From NCBI RefSeq assembly GCF_004010155.1, contig NZ_RRYH01000044.1:1-32136 (forward strand): a stretch of DNA of 32,136 nucleotides, read 5' to 3'. This DNA is from Solirhodobacter olei (lineage in GTDB: Bacteria; Pseudomonadota; Alphaproteobacteria; Rhodobacterales; Rhodobacteraceae). Positions within the stretch are counted from its first letter, which is position 1, and each line of letters starts with the position of its first letter. The notes below the pieces were generated by a model that saw nothing but the letters and a program-made list of their open reading frames with translations, was not told where the DNA came from and ran no database searches. Shown here piece after piece: positions 8,870 to 16,829 of the stretch. The translations under genes and the position numbers were made by a program.

Positions 8870-9736
8870 TCAGCCCACGACACCCGCGAAGCCGAGCAGG
8901 GCGGAAAGCTCTGCGGCGGCTGCCTCGAGAACGACGGCCTTTCCGGGCAGGGCGTCCTCGCCCATTCGCCAGACCGGGCCCGAAATTCCCATTGCCGCGA
9001 TGCTGCGCCCGGCGAAATCGCGAACCGGAACGGCAATGCAGCGAACGTCGCCGTCGAACTCGCACCGATCATGTGCCATGCCGGAGGCCCGGATGTCCTC
9101 GATTTCGTTCAGGAGGGTCTCCGCTTCGGTGATGGTGTTTCGCGTGTAGCGCTCCAGCGCAAGTGTATGGACGAGCGCGCGGCAGGGCTCCACTGGCATC
9201 GACGCCAACAGCATCTTGCCGATCGCCGTCGCATGGGCAGGCCGCACCGCCCCCGGCCGATCCGCCAGTTGCAGCAAACCGGGCGCTGCAGTCCGCGCGA
9301 CCATCAAGATATCGGTCTGGGAGCGAATTGCCAGGTGGGCCGCTTCGCCGGTCTCCGCACTCAGCCGTTCCAGCACCGGTGCGCCCAACACGAGCAAGGT
9401 GTTATCGTCGAGCGCCCCTGCCGCGAGGCCGAAGATTCGTGCACCGACCCGGTAGCGTTTGCTCTCATTGCTCTGGACCACGTAGCCGATGTGGACCAGC
9501 GTCTTGAGGAGGTGAAAAGCGGTAGAAGAGTGCAACCCCACCTTCTGACTAATCTCGGACAGCCCGATGCCATCGGGCGACCGGGCGATGACATCGAGGA
9601 TGGCCGCCGCCCGTTCCAGCGACTGGATTCCGCCCCTCGCCGCTTTCGCCGAGATCGCAGCGCCCGGAGGCGCAGCGGCAGCCGAATTTTCGGCTGCCGG
9701 CCCGCCCATGCCTCTGGCTTTCCGCTGCACCGCCAC
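8870..9736 (-). CDS. IclR family transcriptional regulator
   Basis: This 288-residue protein has an Ala-rich N-terminal tail (1-34), then the IclR winged helix (GIQSLERAAAILDVIA, about 36-51; SEISQKVGLHSSTAFHLLKTL), and the effector-binding domain (about 100-280; RPAHATAIGKMLLA and a DGDVRCIAVPVRDFAG stretch). The chosen GTG at 9736 has a poor ribosome site; ATG at 9709 is equally possible and removes nine residues. It is the last gene of the operon FAD dehydrogenase - ThDP enzyme - cupin - IclR, 6 bp after the cupin stop. It is likely the pathway-specific regulator, transcribed with its targets. Confidence 0.92.
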   Translation of the reverse strand: MAVQRKARGMGGPAAENSAAAAPPGAAISAKAARGGIQSLERAAAILDVIARSPDGIGLSEISQKVGLHSSTAFHLLKTLVHIGYVVQSNESKRYRVGARIFGLAAGALDDNTLLVLGAPVLERLSAETGEAAHLAIRSQTDILMVARTAAPGLLQLADRPGAVRPAHATAIGKMLLASMPVEPCRALVHTLALERYTRNTITEAETLLNEIEDIRASGMAHDRCEFDGDVRCIAVPVRDFAGRSIAAMGISGPVWRMGEDALPGKAVVLEAAAAELSALLGFAGVVG

Positions 9737-9742
9737 CGGGGG

Positions 9743-10111
9743 TTACTCGTCGGTAACCGGCGTCGTGACCACTATGAAGGTCAGGTCCCCCAGCCCATTG
9801 TTGGTAATCGAATGCCAGACGCCTGGCGGAATGAAGATCACGTCGTGCTTGCGCACGATCCGCTTTTCCTCCCCGATTTCCATCATCCCTTCACCATCGA
9901 GGACATGGTAGACCTGTTCCTGCACCTTATGGACATGTCGTCCAACATAGGCCATCGGCTGATAAGTCGAAATACGATAATCGATCAGCTTTGACCCGGT
10001 CGTTTCGGGATGGACGAGCGCCTTCGACAGCGCGCTGCCAAAATGGCCGGGAAACTGCTGCCACGGCTCCTCGGCGATCTGGCGAATGCTTGCCTTGTAG
10101 GTGTCGCTCAT
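9743..10111 (-). CDS. small cupin-domain protein
   Basis: This 122-residue single-domain cupin starts at the ATG at 10111, with AAGGAGGA upstream; a longer in-frame start at 10246 would overlap the preceding gene. Cupin motif 1 is GRHVHKVQEQVYHVLDGEG, with two His and a Glu-like position for metal binding. Motif 2 is the IPPGVWHSITNNG stretch, with the third His. The fold is usual for small isomerases, dioxygenases and sensor proteins. It sits 31 bp after the ThDP enzyme and 6 bp before IclR, so it probably acts on an intermediate of that pathway. The reaction cannot be assigned from sequence. Confidence 0.88.
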   Translation of the reverse strand: MSDTYKASIRQIAEEPWQQFPGHFGSALSKALVHPETTGSKLIDYRISTYQPMAYVGRHVHKVQEQVYHVLDGEGMMEIGEEKRIVRKHDVIFIPPGVWHSITNNGLGDLTFIVVTTPVTDE

Positions 10112-10142
10112 ATGGGATTCCTCCTTGAATCGGGTCTGTTTC

Positions 10143-11921
10143 TCACGGCCGCCACGGTCCGCCGAAGACCGGCTCTTTCGGCGGGATCGGCGGAAGCTCC
10201 CACGCTCCGGTGGCAGGCGGACGGATTTCGGCATCAACATGGACATCGATCAGCGCAGGCCGCCCGGAGGCGACCGCCTGCTCGAGCGTCCCAGCGAAGT
10301 CCTGTGAGCGAGTGACGGTGTAGCCATCAACCCCCGCCGCCCGCGCCCAGGCCGCAAAATCGGGGTTGTAGGGCTCGCCATTGGCGCCATGGCGGAAAGC
10401 GGTGCCGTATTCCCGACCGTCGAAATAGGCATATTGGAGATCGCGGATCGCACCCCAGGCGAAATTGTTCCAAACCACCCAGATGACCGGGATATTGTAC
10501 TCCACTGCGGTGCACAGAACGTGCGGAACCATTGTAAAGCCGCCGTCACCGCAGATTGAAACGCAAACCTTGTCGGGCGCGGCCAGCTTTGCGCCCAGGA
10601 TCGAGCTCGGCCCGAAGCCCATGCCTGAATAGCCCCAGGTATTGAGCATCGCCTGAGGCCGCCTGGCCTCCCAGAACTGCATGAACCAGTTATGATGAAT
10701 GCCAGAATCGAGCGAAATGATCGCATCCTCGGGCAATACCTTGCGGCAGTCCGCGACGATCCGCTCTGGCCTGATCGGGCTTGCATGGATTTCGAAGCCC
10801 GGGGCGATGAACGCCTCCCATTCCTTGCGCCAGCCGGCGATGTCCGCAAGCCAACCGACAAGCCGTGCGTCGCCACCCACTCCGCGGCGGTCCAGTTCGG
10901 AGAGGATCTGCCTCAGGAAAGCCCGGGCGTCGGCAAGGATGGCAAGATCCGGCGGATAATTTCTGCCAAGTTCGGCATGGTCGACATCGACGTGAACGAG
11001 TTTCGTCGCGGGAAAGTTCCAGGAATAGCCTGGCTTCCACGACGACGCAGAGCGGTCGTCGAACCGCGCGCCGATGGCGAGCACCAGATCGGCATGCCGT
11101 CCCGCCTGGTTCGCGGCATAGGCACCGTTCCGTCCGATAAAGCCCAGCGAGAGAGGATCGCGCATGTCGATCGTGCCCATGCCGTTAGGCGAACTGATCA
11201 CCGGGATCGAGAGCCGCTTTGCGAGCTTGGTCAGCTCTTCCCCGGCCTCGGACAAGGTGACGCCGTGGCCGACGAAGATCACCGGGCGCTCGGCGGAAAC
11301 GAGCCAGTCGGCAACCTTTGCGACATCCTCCTCGCTCGCGCCGCTGCGCCGATTGCCCAACCCGGAGCTGGGCGCCTCGTTGCTGATCTCGCCCTCTTCC
11401 TGGAAGAGGTTGTATGGCACATCAAGGTTCACTGGCCCCGGCCGACCCGTCGTCATCGTCGTCGCGGCCTGGCGCATCGCAAGTGGAAGCATCTCCACCC
11501 TCGTCGGCTGAAAGCTGCGCTTTACCACGGGTTTGATGACGTTATCGAAGTCCGCCTGGTGGTGCATGTTCAGTTCCTGGAACGGCCCACGGTTGAACTG
11601 CGAGGTCGGGACATTGGCGGTGATAGAGAACACCGCCGAGGAATCAGTCTGCGCCACGGCCAGGGCCATGATCTGGTTGGCGGAGCCCGGCCCCGTCGAG
11701 GTCAGCGTGGCGACCGGCTGGTGGCTCACTCGAAAAAATCCGTCGGCCATGTGCACCGCCGTCTGCTCGTGGCGCGGAGAGACCAGCTTGATTTCGTCGC
11801 GCCTCTCGTAGAGCGGGTCCAGCAGCCCGACATTGCCGTGTCCGCAGATGCCAAAGACATAGGGCATCTTCTCGCCTATGAGGAATTCGGCGATCAACTC
11901 GCCGCCTTTGCGCTTAGCCAT
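10143..11921 (-). CDS. thiamine diphosphate-dependent enzyme (acetolactate synthase superfamily; possible cyclic-diketone hydrolase)
   Basis: This 592-residue protein has the three-domain ThDP layout. The N-terminal pyrimidine-binding domain has FGICGHGN (23-30) and the activating Glu52 in HEQ (51-53). The central domain contains RPVIFVGHGV. The C-terminal pyrophosphate domain has GDGG (458-461) and NN at 485-486, the GDG...NN metal-diphosphate motif. The GHGN element resembles, from memory, IolD (trihydroxycyclohexane-1,2-dione hydrolase), and His28 aligns with that of cyclohexane-1,2-dione hydrolase. Typical acetolactate synthases have a PGG element there. The gene overlaps the upstream FAD dehydrogenase by 8 bp, and no small regulatory ALS subunit is nearby, which argues against valine biosynthesis. 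A decarboxylase or carboligase remains possible. Confidence 0.85.
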   Translation of the reverse strand: MAKRKGGELIAEFLIGEKMPYVFGICGHGNVGLLDPLYERRDEIKLVSPRHEQTAVHMADGFFRVSHQPVATLTSTGPGSANQIMALAVAQTDSSAVFSITANVPTSQFNRGPFQELNMHHQADFDNVIKPVVKRSFQPTRVEMLPLAMRQAATTMTTGRPGPVNLDVPYNLFQEEGEISNEAPSSGLGNRRSGASEEDVAKVADWLVSAERPVIFVGHGVTLSEAGEELTKLAKRLSIPVISSPNGMGTIDMRDPLSLGFIGRNGAYAANQAGRHADLVLAIGARFDDRSASSWKPGYSWNFPATKLVHVDVDHAELGRNYPPDLAILADARAFLRQILSELDRRGVGGDARLVGWLADIAGWRKEWEAFIAPGFEIHASPIRPERIVADCRKVLPEDAIISLDSGIHHNWFMQFWEARRPQAMLNTWGYSGMGFGPSSILGAKLAAPDKVCVSICGDGGFTMVPHVLCTAVEYNIPVIWVVWNNFAWGAIRDLQYAYFDGREYGTAFRHGANGEPYNPDFAAWARAAGVDGYTVTRSQDFAGTLEQAVASGRPALIDVHVDAEIRPPATGAWELPPIPPKEPVFGGPWRP

Positions 11922-13668
11922 GGGCCTTCACCTCGCTTCGATCTGATTTGGTTTCGGATAGATCTGCCGCAGGCACGCCTGCGGCATCCCGCCCGGCGAG
12001 CCAGCCGAATGTCATCGCCTGGCCCAGTTGGGCTCCGGCGCCTGGGTATTCCCCGCCGAAGGCGGATTGCATGTCGTTGCCGCAAACGTAGAGCCCCGGA
12101 ATTGGTGCGCCGTCGGTGCCGAGCACTCGAGCCCCGGCATCCGCCACCAGCCCGCGGCTCGTTCCAAGCGGCGTCGGCCAAACCGCAACGGCATAGAACG
12201 GACCAGCCGCGATCGAGCCAATGCAGGGGTTCGGCGCAACGGCCGGGTCGCCGTTGCTTCGGTCGTAGATTGTCTCACCCTTGCCGAAATCCGCATCCAC
12301 ACCGGTTTGCGCGAAGGTGTTGTAGCGCTCCACGGTCCCGACCAGGGCCTCTCCAGGAACAGCGATCAACTTGGCCAGCTCACAGATGGAAGCTGCTTCG
12401 CGCAGGTACCCGCTCTGCACGAATTTCTTTAGCGATGGGGTGCGTGGCCGGACCATTCCAAGCCCGTACTTGTTGATGAAAGAACGGTCGCAGACCAGCC
12501 ATGCCGGGACGGCGCGGTTGCCGGACGCGTACATGGCGCGAACAAATTCATGGTAAGATACGGCCTCGTTAACGAAACGCCGACCCGTCGCATCGACCGC
12601 GATCAGCCCGGGTTTTGAACGGTCAAGCACGATATGGGGATACACCGCAGTCGAGCCATTGGCACGGGTTGAGATCGAGCTGGGAAACCAAAGACCGTTG
12701 TCGCGCCCCGAGGGTCCGAGCCTTGCCCCGGCCACCAGCGCCAATGCCAGTGTGCTGCCGTCGCAGCCAGGGGCGGCCGGCGTATGGTCCGGTGTTGGCT
12801 GCGGCAACTCGCGAGAGCGCATCTCGGCATTCGCAGGGAAGCCCCCCCCGGCCAGCACGAAGCCCCTGCGGGCCTCGTAGCGCGTCTCGCGGCCGCCCTC
12901 AGTACAGACAAGCTCCACAATCCTGCCGGCGTCGGCAACGAAACGCTGCGGCTCCACGCCGGTCCGGACGTCAACGCCGTGATCTTGCGCCGCCTTGAGC
13001 AGGCGTGCGACCAGAGCGTTGCCGAGAACCAGCCGCGTACCCCGCTCATATCCGAGCCGGTCCAAGACGTATCGGGCAACGAGCTGCGCCCCCAGCCATG
13101 CGGCGCGCGGCGAGCGGTCGAACCGCAGCAACACCTGCGCTTCGGGCCGCGTAATCATCATGCGGCCGAACAACATGAGCTCGGGCAGCGGCCAGTCGAG
13201 TCTCGCGAACTCCCTGCCAAGGAGACGCCCGTCGAACGCCAGAGGCGCGATGGCCCGGCCGCCCAGTGCCGCGCCGGAGCAATCCTGCCGGTAATCGGGC
13301 GACTCCATCAGCGGCGAAAAGCAAATGCCGCCCCGGCGCTCCAGATCCTCCGCCATGCGAGGCGCGGCATCGAGGAACGCGCGCCACATCCTCTCGTCGC
13401 CATGCCCGCCGACCAATGCCGAAAGATAGGCTTCGGCCTTCTTCCGATCGTCCTCGACGCCACGCGCACGGAGATGATGGTTGTCCGGGATCCAGACCGT
13501 TCCCGACGAGCGTGCGCTTGTGCCACCGACACGCGCCGCATGCTCCAGCACGACGACACGCAGCCCTTCGAGCGCGGCGGTAAGCGCGGCTGTAAGACCG
13601 CCTGCTCCACTGCCGAGAACGACAAGATCAAAGTCGTTCCGACCGCTGTCCACCGCCTCTAACTGCAC
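11914..13668 (-). CDS. FAD-dependent oxidoreductase resembling 3-ketosteroid delta1-dehydrogenase
   Basis: This 584-residue protein has an N-terminal FAD motif, VVLGSGAGGLTAA (GSGAGG at 19-24) with acidic VVLEHA, then VGGTSARSSGTVWIP, the substrate-entry motif of the KSTD/fumarate-reductase group. Near the C-terminus, GNDMQS and YPGAG (541-545) match the Tyr-x-x-x-Gly pair that in ketosteroid dehydrogenases polarises the ketone. Its length also fits KSTD rather than the shorter TcuA. GTG at 13668 was chosen because GGGGGAG lies about 10 nt upstream. It leads the operon with the ThDP enzyme, cupin and IclR. It would introduce a double bond next to a carbonyl, probably in a ring. A steroid substrate is not implied; no other steroid genes are present. 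Confidence 0.87.
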   Translation of the reverse strand: MQLEAVDSGRNDFDLVVLGSGAGGLTAALTAALEGLRVVVLEHAARVGGTSARSSGTVWIPDNHHLRARGVEDDRKKAEAYLSALVGGHGDERMWRAFLDAAPRMAEDLERRGGICFSPLMESPDYRQDCSGAALGGRAIAPLAFDGRLLGREFARLDWPLPELMLFGRMMITRPEAQVLLRFDRSPRAAWLGAQLVARYVLDRLGYERGTRLVLGNALVARLLKAAQDHGVDVRTGVEPQRFVADAGRIVELVCTEGGRETRYEARRGFVLAGGGFPANAEMRSRELPQPTPDHTPAAPGCDGSTLALALVAGARLGPSGRDNGLWFPSSISTRANGSTAVYPHIVLDRSKPGLIAVDATGRRFVNEAVSYHEFVRAMYASGNRAVPAWLVCDRSFINKYGLGMVRPRTPSLKKFVQSGYLREAASICELAKLIAVPGEALVGTVERYNTFAQTGVDADFGKGETIYDRSNGDPAVAPNPCIGSIAAGPFYAVAVWPTPLGTSRGLVADAGARVLGTDGAPIPGLYVCGNDMQSAFGGEYPGAGAQLGQAMTFGWLAGRDAAGVPAADLSETKSDRSEVKAHG

Positions 13669-13978
13669 CTTGTGACGTCTCCCCCGCGGCTAAATTCGCG
13701 CCTGCATTTTTGCGACAATGTAAAAGTTGATTTCGCACTGTCAATAATGCAATGACTGCACTGACCGCTGCGGCATCAGATTCCGGCCGCTTCATGCGGG
13801 GCAGGGTGTCACCGACGAAAAGGAGGATGTGAAGCTGAAGACGGGGCCGACTGGTCAACCAATCATTTGAAAATAAATGGATTTTGAGCGACATGGCTCT
13901 GACTGAGAACATCTGCTTCCGGTGATAAACCGACGGGAGGGGCTGAAGATTGCCGCGTGCGGAAGAGGACGCTTCGAA
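13669..13978. other. 310-bp divergent regulatory region
   Basis: This stretch separates the minus-strand FAD/ThDP operon from the plus-strand hydrolase. It is more AT-rich than its surroundings. It holds a candidate minus-strand promoter (13717-13744) and a split repeat, TGCGA (13711-13715) and TCGCA (13733-13737), that could be a regulator site. No convincing promoter was picked out for the plus-strand gene. Confidence 0.5.
13717..13744 (-). promoter_or_regulatory. candidate sigma-70 promoter for the FAD/ThDP operon
   Basis: On the minus strand a consensus TTGACA (13744-13739) is followed after 16 bp by TACATT (13722-13717), about 50 bp before the GTG start at 13668. The -35 is perfect and the -10 matches four of six. 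Confidence 0.45.
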
Positions 13979-15226
13979 ATGAACGATGCAGTGACAGAAG
14001 AATGGGGCCAGCGACTACGTCGCTGCATTGGGGACGCGGAACTGCGGCGTCTGTCCCCGGGGCTCGAGATCACCTGCGCTTTCGTCATTGGAGACACCGC
14101 GCTTACTTTCGCGATATCGGAGGGAAGCCTGAATCTCTCCCCGACCCGCTGTTACGCCCCGTCCCCGCAGCTAACGGTTCGAGCCACACCCGCTGCCTGG
14201 GAGCGCTGCCTCGAAAACCCACCACCACCGGCGCATCACGCTTTCACCGCCTGGGAATTGGCAAACCCCGAATTTGAACTGGAGGGAGACGCAGCCCTGC
14301 GCGCTCAGGCTCGCGCCGCGCTGGAGCGAATCGTGGAGATCGCCCTGCGGCCGTCGGACGCGCGCCCTTCTGCACCCTTCTTGCCTCAGGAGCCGGGACA
14401 GATCACCGGCAAAGTCAAACGGATCGTCGGGCCCGATGGCGACATGGAGATCTATTTCGAGTCGGCCGGGGAAGGCACTCCGCTCGTGATGCTGCACACG
14501 GCCGGCGCCGATTCGCGGCAGTTTCGCGCACAGTTGGCTGACCCGGAGCTTGCATCTCGATTTCGGATGATCGCGCCCGATCTGCCCTTCCACGGCAGGT
14601 CCATGCCGCCGTACGGCTGGGACGGCGGCCCCTATAAATTGGATGGAAGAACATGCCTTGCATGGTGCAAGGCGTTGCTGAGCGGCCTGGCCGGTGCCCC
14701 CGCGGTGGTGATGGGCGGCTCCATGGGGGCGGCGATCACGCTTCGCCTCGCGGTCGATGCGCCCGAGATGTTGCTCGGGGCTATTGCCCTGGAACCCCCG
14801 TATCGGGCAAGTGGCCGGATCTCGCCATGGCAGATGCATGTCGCAGTGCATGGCGGGCTGCACAACGGCGCCTTCGTGCGCGGACTGATGAGTCCGACAG
14901 CACCGGAAGCACGCCGCCGTGCCGCGGCCTGGATCTATTCGCAGGGTGCGCCGGGAATCTATCCGGGAGACCTCGCGTTCTACAGTGAGGAATTCGACGG
15001 GGATGCCACGGCGCGGCAAATTGATGCGCGGTCGTTGCCCGTTGCCCTGCTCTCCGGCGCCTACGATTACTCCGCAACCCCGTCAGATGGCGCAAGGCTT
15101 GCCGAGCTCATGCCTGGCGCATTCCATCTGAGGATGGAGAACCTCGGACATTTCCCAATGTGCGAGGATCCGGCCACGTTCAGGCCCTACCTGATGCGCG
15201 CACTTTCTTTCGTGATCCCTAAGTAG
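13979..15226 (+). CDS. alpha/beta hydrolase with SCP2-like N-terminal domain
   Basis: This 415-residue protein starts at the ATG at 13979, with GGAAGAGGA nine bases upstream; an in-frame GTG at 13922 has no ribosome site. Residues about 145-415 form an alpha/beta hydrolase: oxyanion strand VMLHTAG, the elbow GGSMGA with Ser248, probable Asp363 in GAYDYS, and His391 in LGHFPMCEDP. Residues about 20-125 are not part of that fold and resemble an SCP2/sterol-carrier domain (FVIGDTALTFAIS, QLTVRATPAAWERCL, FELEGDAALRAQ). The hydrolase could act on an ester, lactone, enol-lactone or C-C bond of a hydrophobic ring compound. It diverges from the FAD/ThDP operon and precedes the amidohydrolase by 206 bp. 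The SCP2 assignment is a pattern judgement. Confidence 0.88.
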   Translation: MNDAVTEEWGQRLRRCIGDAELRRLSPGLEITCAFVIGDTALTFAISEGSLNLSPTRCYAPSPQLTVRATPAAWERCLENPPPPAHHAFTAWELANPEFELEGDAALRAQARAALERIVEIALRPSDARPSAPFLPQEPGQITGKVKRIVGPDGDMEIYFESAGEGTPLVMLHTAGADSRQFRAQLADPELASRFRMIAPDLPFHGRSMPPYGWDGGPYKLDGRTCLAWCKALLSGLAGAPAVVMGGSMGAAITLRLAVDAPEMLLGAIALEPPYRASGRISPWQMHVAVHGGLHNGAFVRGLMSPTAPEARRRAAAWIYSQGAPGIYPGDLAFYSEEFDGDATARQIDARSLPVALLSGAYDYSATPSDGARLAELMPGAFHLRMENLGHFPMCEDPATFRPYLMRALSFVIPK

Positions 15227-15381
15227 GACATCGGTGGGCCGCTTGATCGGCCTGGCTGCATAGGAAATACCCAGGTTGGAAGCGCGGGGGAGTTGTCGGC
15301 AACGATCCCAAGCGCCGGAATTGCCGTCCATCAGTCTTGACCCGAAAAGGACCGCCAGAAGATAACCGACAGCGGAAGGCC

Positions 15382-15407
15382 CCCGGCGATGGCACCGGGC
15401 GGTTTTT
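15382..15407 (+). terminator. possible intrinsic terminator or attenuator before the amidohydrolase
   Basis: A short stem, CCCGG (15382-15386) with CCGGG (15395-15399), is followed by CGG and five T residues (15403-15407). It lies 156 bp after the hydrolase stop and 26 bp before the amidohydrolase ATG. It could end the first transcript or attenuate read-through. The stem is only five base pairs. Confidence 0.3.
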
Positions 15408-15432
15408 CCGGGGAACCCATAGGTTGGAAAGC

Positions 15433-16257
15433 ATGAGCGTTTTCGACGAGCCAAAGATCGATTGCCACGCTCACATCCTCGATCCCGGCCGGTTTCCCTA
15501 TGACCCGGCAATTGCCTACCACCCCTCCGGCCAGGAGATTGGCACAGTCGGCCAGATGCGCCACATGATGGACTGCTACGGCATCAGGCATACCCTTCTG
15601 GTACAGCCAAACTCCGGCTATGGCAGCGACAATTCCTATTTGCTGAGCGAGGTCTCCGCCGACCGGTCGAGGTTCCGCGGGGCGGCCATCGTATCACTCG
15701 ATGCCGGTCACGACATGCTCGCATCGCTGAGGGCGCAGGGCGTGATCGGCGTCGCCTTCAACCCGTCCCTGCTCGGCACGGATTTCTACGCCAATGCCGG
15801 GCCGCTGCTCGAACGGCTTGCGGAATTGGACATGGTTCTGAACCTGCAGGTCGAGGGCGACCAGATCGGCATGTTCGCACCCTGGATCAGATCGATCCCG
15901 GTCCGGGTGCTGATCGACCATTGTGGTCGGCCCTCCCTCGACGCTGGCCTCGCTCAGCCCGGCTTCACCACGCTTCTCGATCTCGCCCAGACCGAACGCG
16001 TCTGGGTAAAGGTCTCTGGCTACTCGAAATTTTCCCGCCAGCGCTTTCCATTCGAGGATTGCTGGCCCTATGTAGAGGCGCTGAAACAGACCTTCACGCC
16101 CGGCCGCCTCGTCTGGTCATCGGACTGGCCCTACCTGCGCGCGCCCGACCGGCAGGACGTCGGCCCTTTGCTGAGACTGGCAGAGAGCTTCTTCCCGGAA
16201 ACCGAGGCGCGTGGCCGCGTGTTCTGGCATACGCCACGGTCCCTCCTCGGGTTCTAA
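15433..16257 (+). CDS. amidohydrolase 2 family, 2-pyrone-4,6-dicarboxylate lactonase-like
   Basis: This 274-residue protein starts at the ATG at 15433 (GGTTGGAAAG upstream); an earlier in-frame ATG at 15337 would include non-conserved residues and cross the hairpin. Family motifs are the metal-site HAH (His12, His14), a central IDHCGRP, and SSDWPYLR with the catalytic Asp near the C-terminus. The DHxGRP and DWP pair is what I would expect in LigI-type lactonases and related amidohydrolases of aromatic catabolism, which open lactones or decarboxylate. It shares its strand with the alpha/beta hydrolase and is convergent with tctB. The true substrate is not determined. Confidence 0.88.
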   Translation: MSVFDEPKIDCHAHILDPGRFPYDPAIAYHPSGQEIGTVGQMRHMMDCYGIRHTLLVQPNSGYGSDNSYLLSEVSADRSRFRGAAIVSLDAGHDMLASLRAQGVIGVAFNPSLLGTDFYANAGPLLERLAELDMVLNLQVEGDQIGMFAPWIRSIPVRVLIDHCGRPSLDAGLAQPGFTTLLDLAQTERVWVKVSGYSKFSRQRFPFEDCWPYVEALKQTFTPGRLVWSSDWPYLRAPDRQDVGPLLRLAESFFPETEARGRVFWHTPRSLLGF

Positions 16258-16291
16258 CGGCAGGCATGCCGGCGTCGGGTCGTCTGCCGTT
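16256..16291. terminator. possible bidirectional terminator between amidohydrolase and tctB
   Basis: AACGGCAG (16256-16263) and CTGCCGTT (16284-16291) form an 8-bp stem with a 20-nt loop in the only space between two converging genes. No T-run follows on either strand, so this is weak. Confidence 0.25.
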
Positions 16292-16312
16292 GCGTGCGCC
16301 CGGGTCCCCCGG

Positions 16313-16807
16313 TCAGGTCCGCGACAGGACGTAGATCAGCCGGGTCATCGCGTCATCCAGAAAGCCGGACGGCGTCGGGATGTAGAAGAGCGTCGCGAAG
16401 AGTACCGCGAGGCAGACGGCGAACACTGCGGAGCCGGCGATCACCAGCCCGATCCGGCGGAGGCGCAGCAGCAGGAGTGATGCCGAAAGCGTCACGGTCG
16501 TCGCCACGATGAAGCCCGCCCCGACCAGAAGCGAGGGATAAGCCAGCCAGAGCGCCATGAAGGCCAGAAGCCGGGCCAGCGAGCGCCCCGGCAGTCGCAG
16601 AAGCCGGGCAATCTCCGGGTGGAGCAACACCGCAGGCTCGGCGGACAGCAGTTCACGCAGCGCCGCGCCGAGCGTGCCGAGGATAACGGCGACGATCAGG
16701 ACCGTCGGATAAAGCCGTGTCACGCCGGTCAGTTGCAGGGACTGAACGCCCAGAATGGCCGCGAAAATCGCGAAGAGCAGGAAGGAGATCAGTCGAAAGG
16801 CACGCAT
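16313..16807 (-). CDS. tctB: TctB-type small permease subunit of a tripartite tricarboxylate transporter
   Basis: This 164-residue membrane protein has about four to five hydrophobic segments (residues about 7-25, 34-50, 80-110, 125-150), the size and pattern of TctB. The ATG at 16807 has GGAGAG upstream; the longer frame from 16855 adds a charged, non-conserved tail. It is 22 bp after tctA. Its role is the small membrane subunit that pairs with TctA in ion-driven, binding-protein-dependent uptake. Assignment depends strongly on the neighbouring tctA, as TctB sequences are poorly conserved. Confidence 0.85.
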   Translation of the reverse strand: MRAFRLISFLLFAIFAAILGVQSLQLTGVTRLYPTVLIVAVILGTLGAALRELLSAEPAVLLHPEIARLLRLPGRSLARLLAFMALWLAYPSLLVGAGFIVATTVTLSASLLLLRLRRIGLVIAGSAVFAVCLAVLFATLFYIPTPSGFLDDAMTRLIYVLSRT

Positions 16808-16829
16808 GGGTCTCTCCGGCTCGCGGTTG

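Noticed and set aside
11914-13668. Steroid degradation cluster, suggested by the KSTD-like flavoprotein and the SCP2-like domain.
   Set aside because: No acyl-CoA ligases, thiolases, HsaC-type dioxygenase or ketosteroid hydroxylase are in the window; only the enzyme chemistry is shared.
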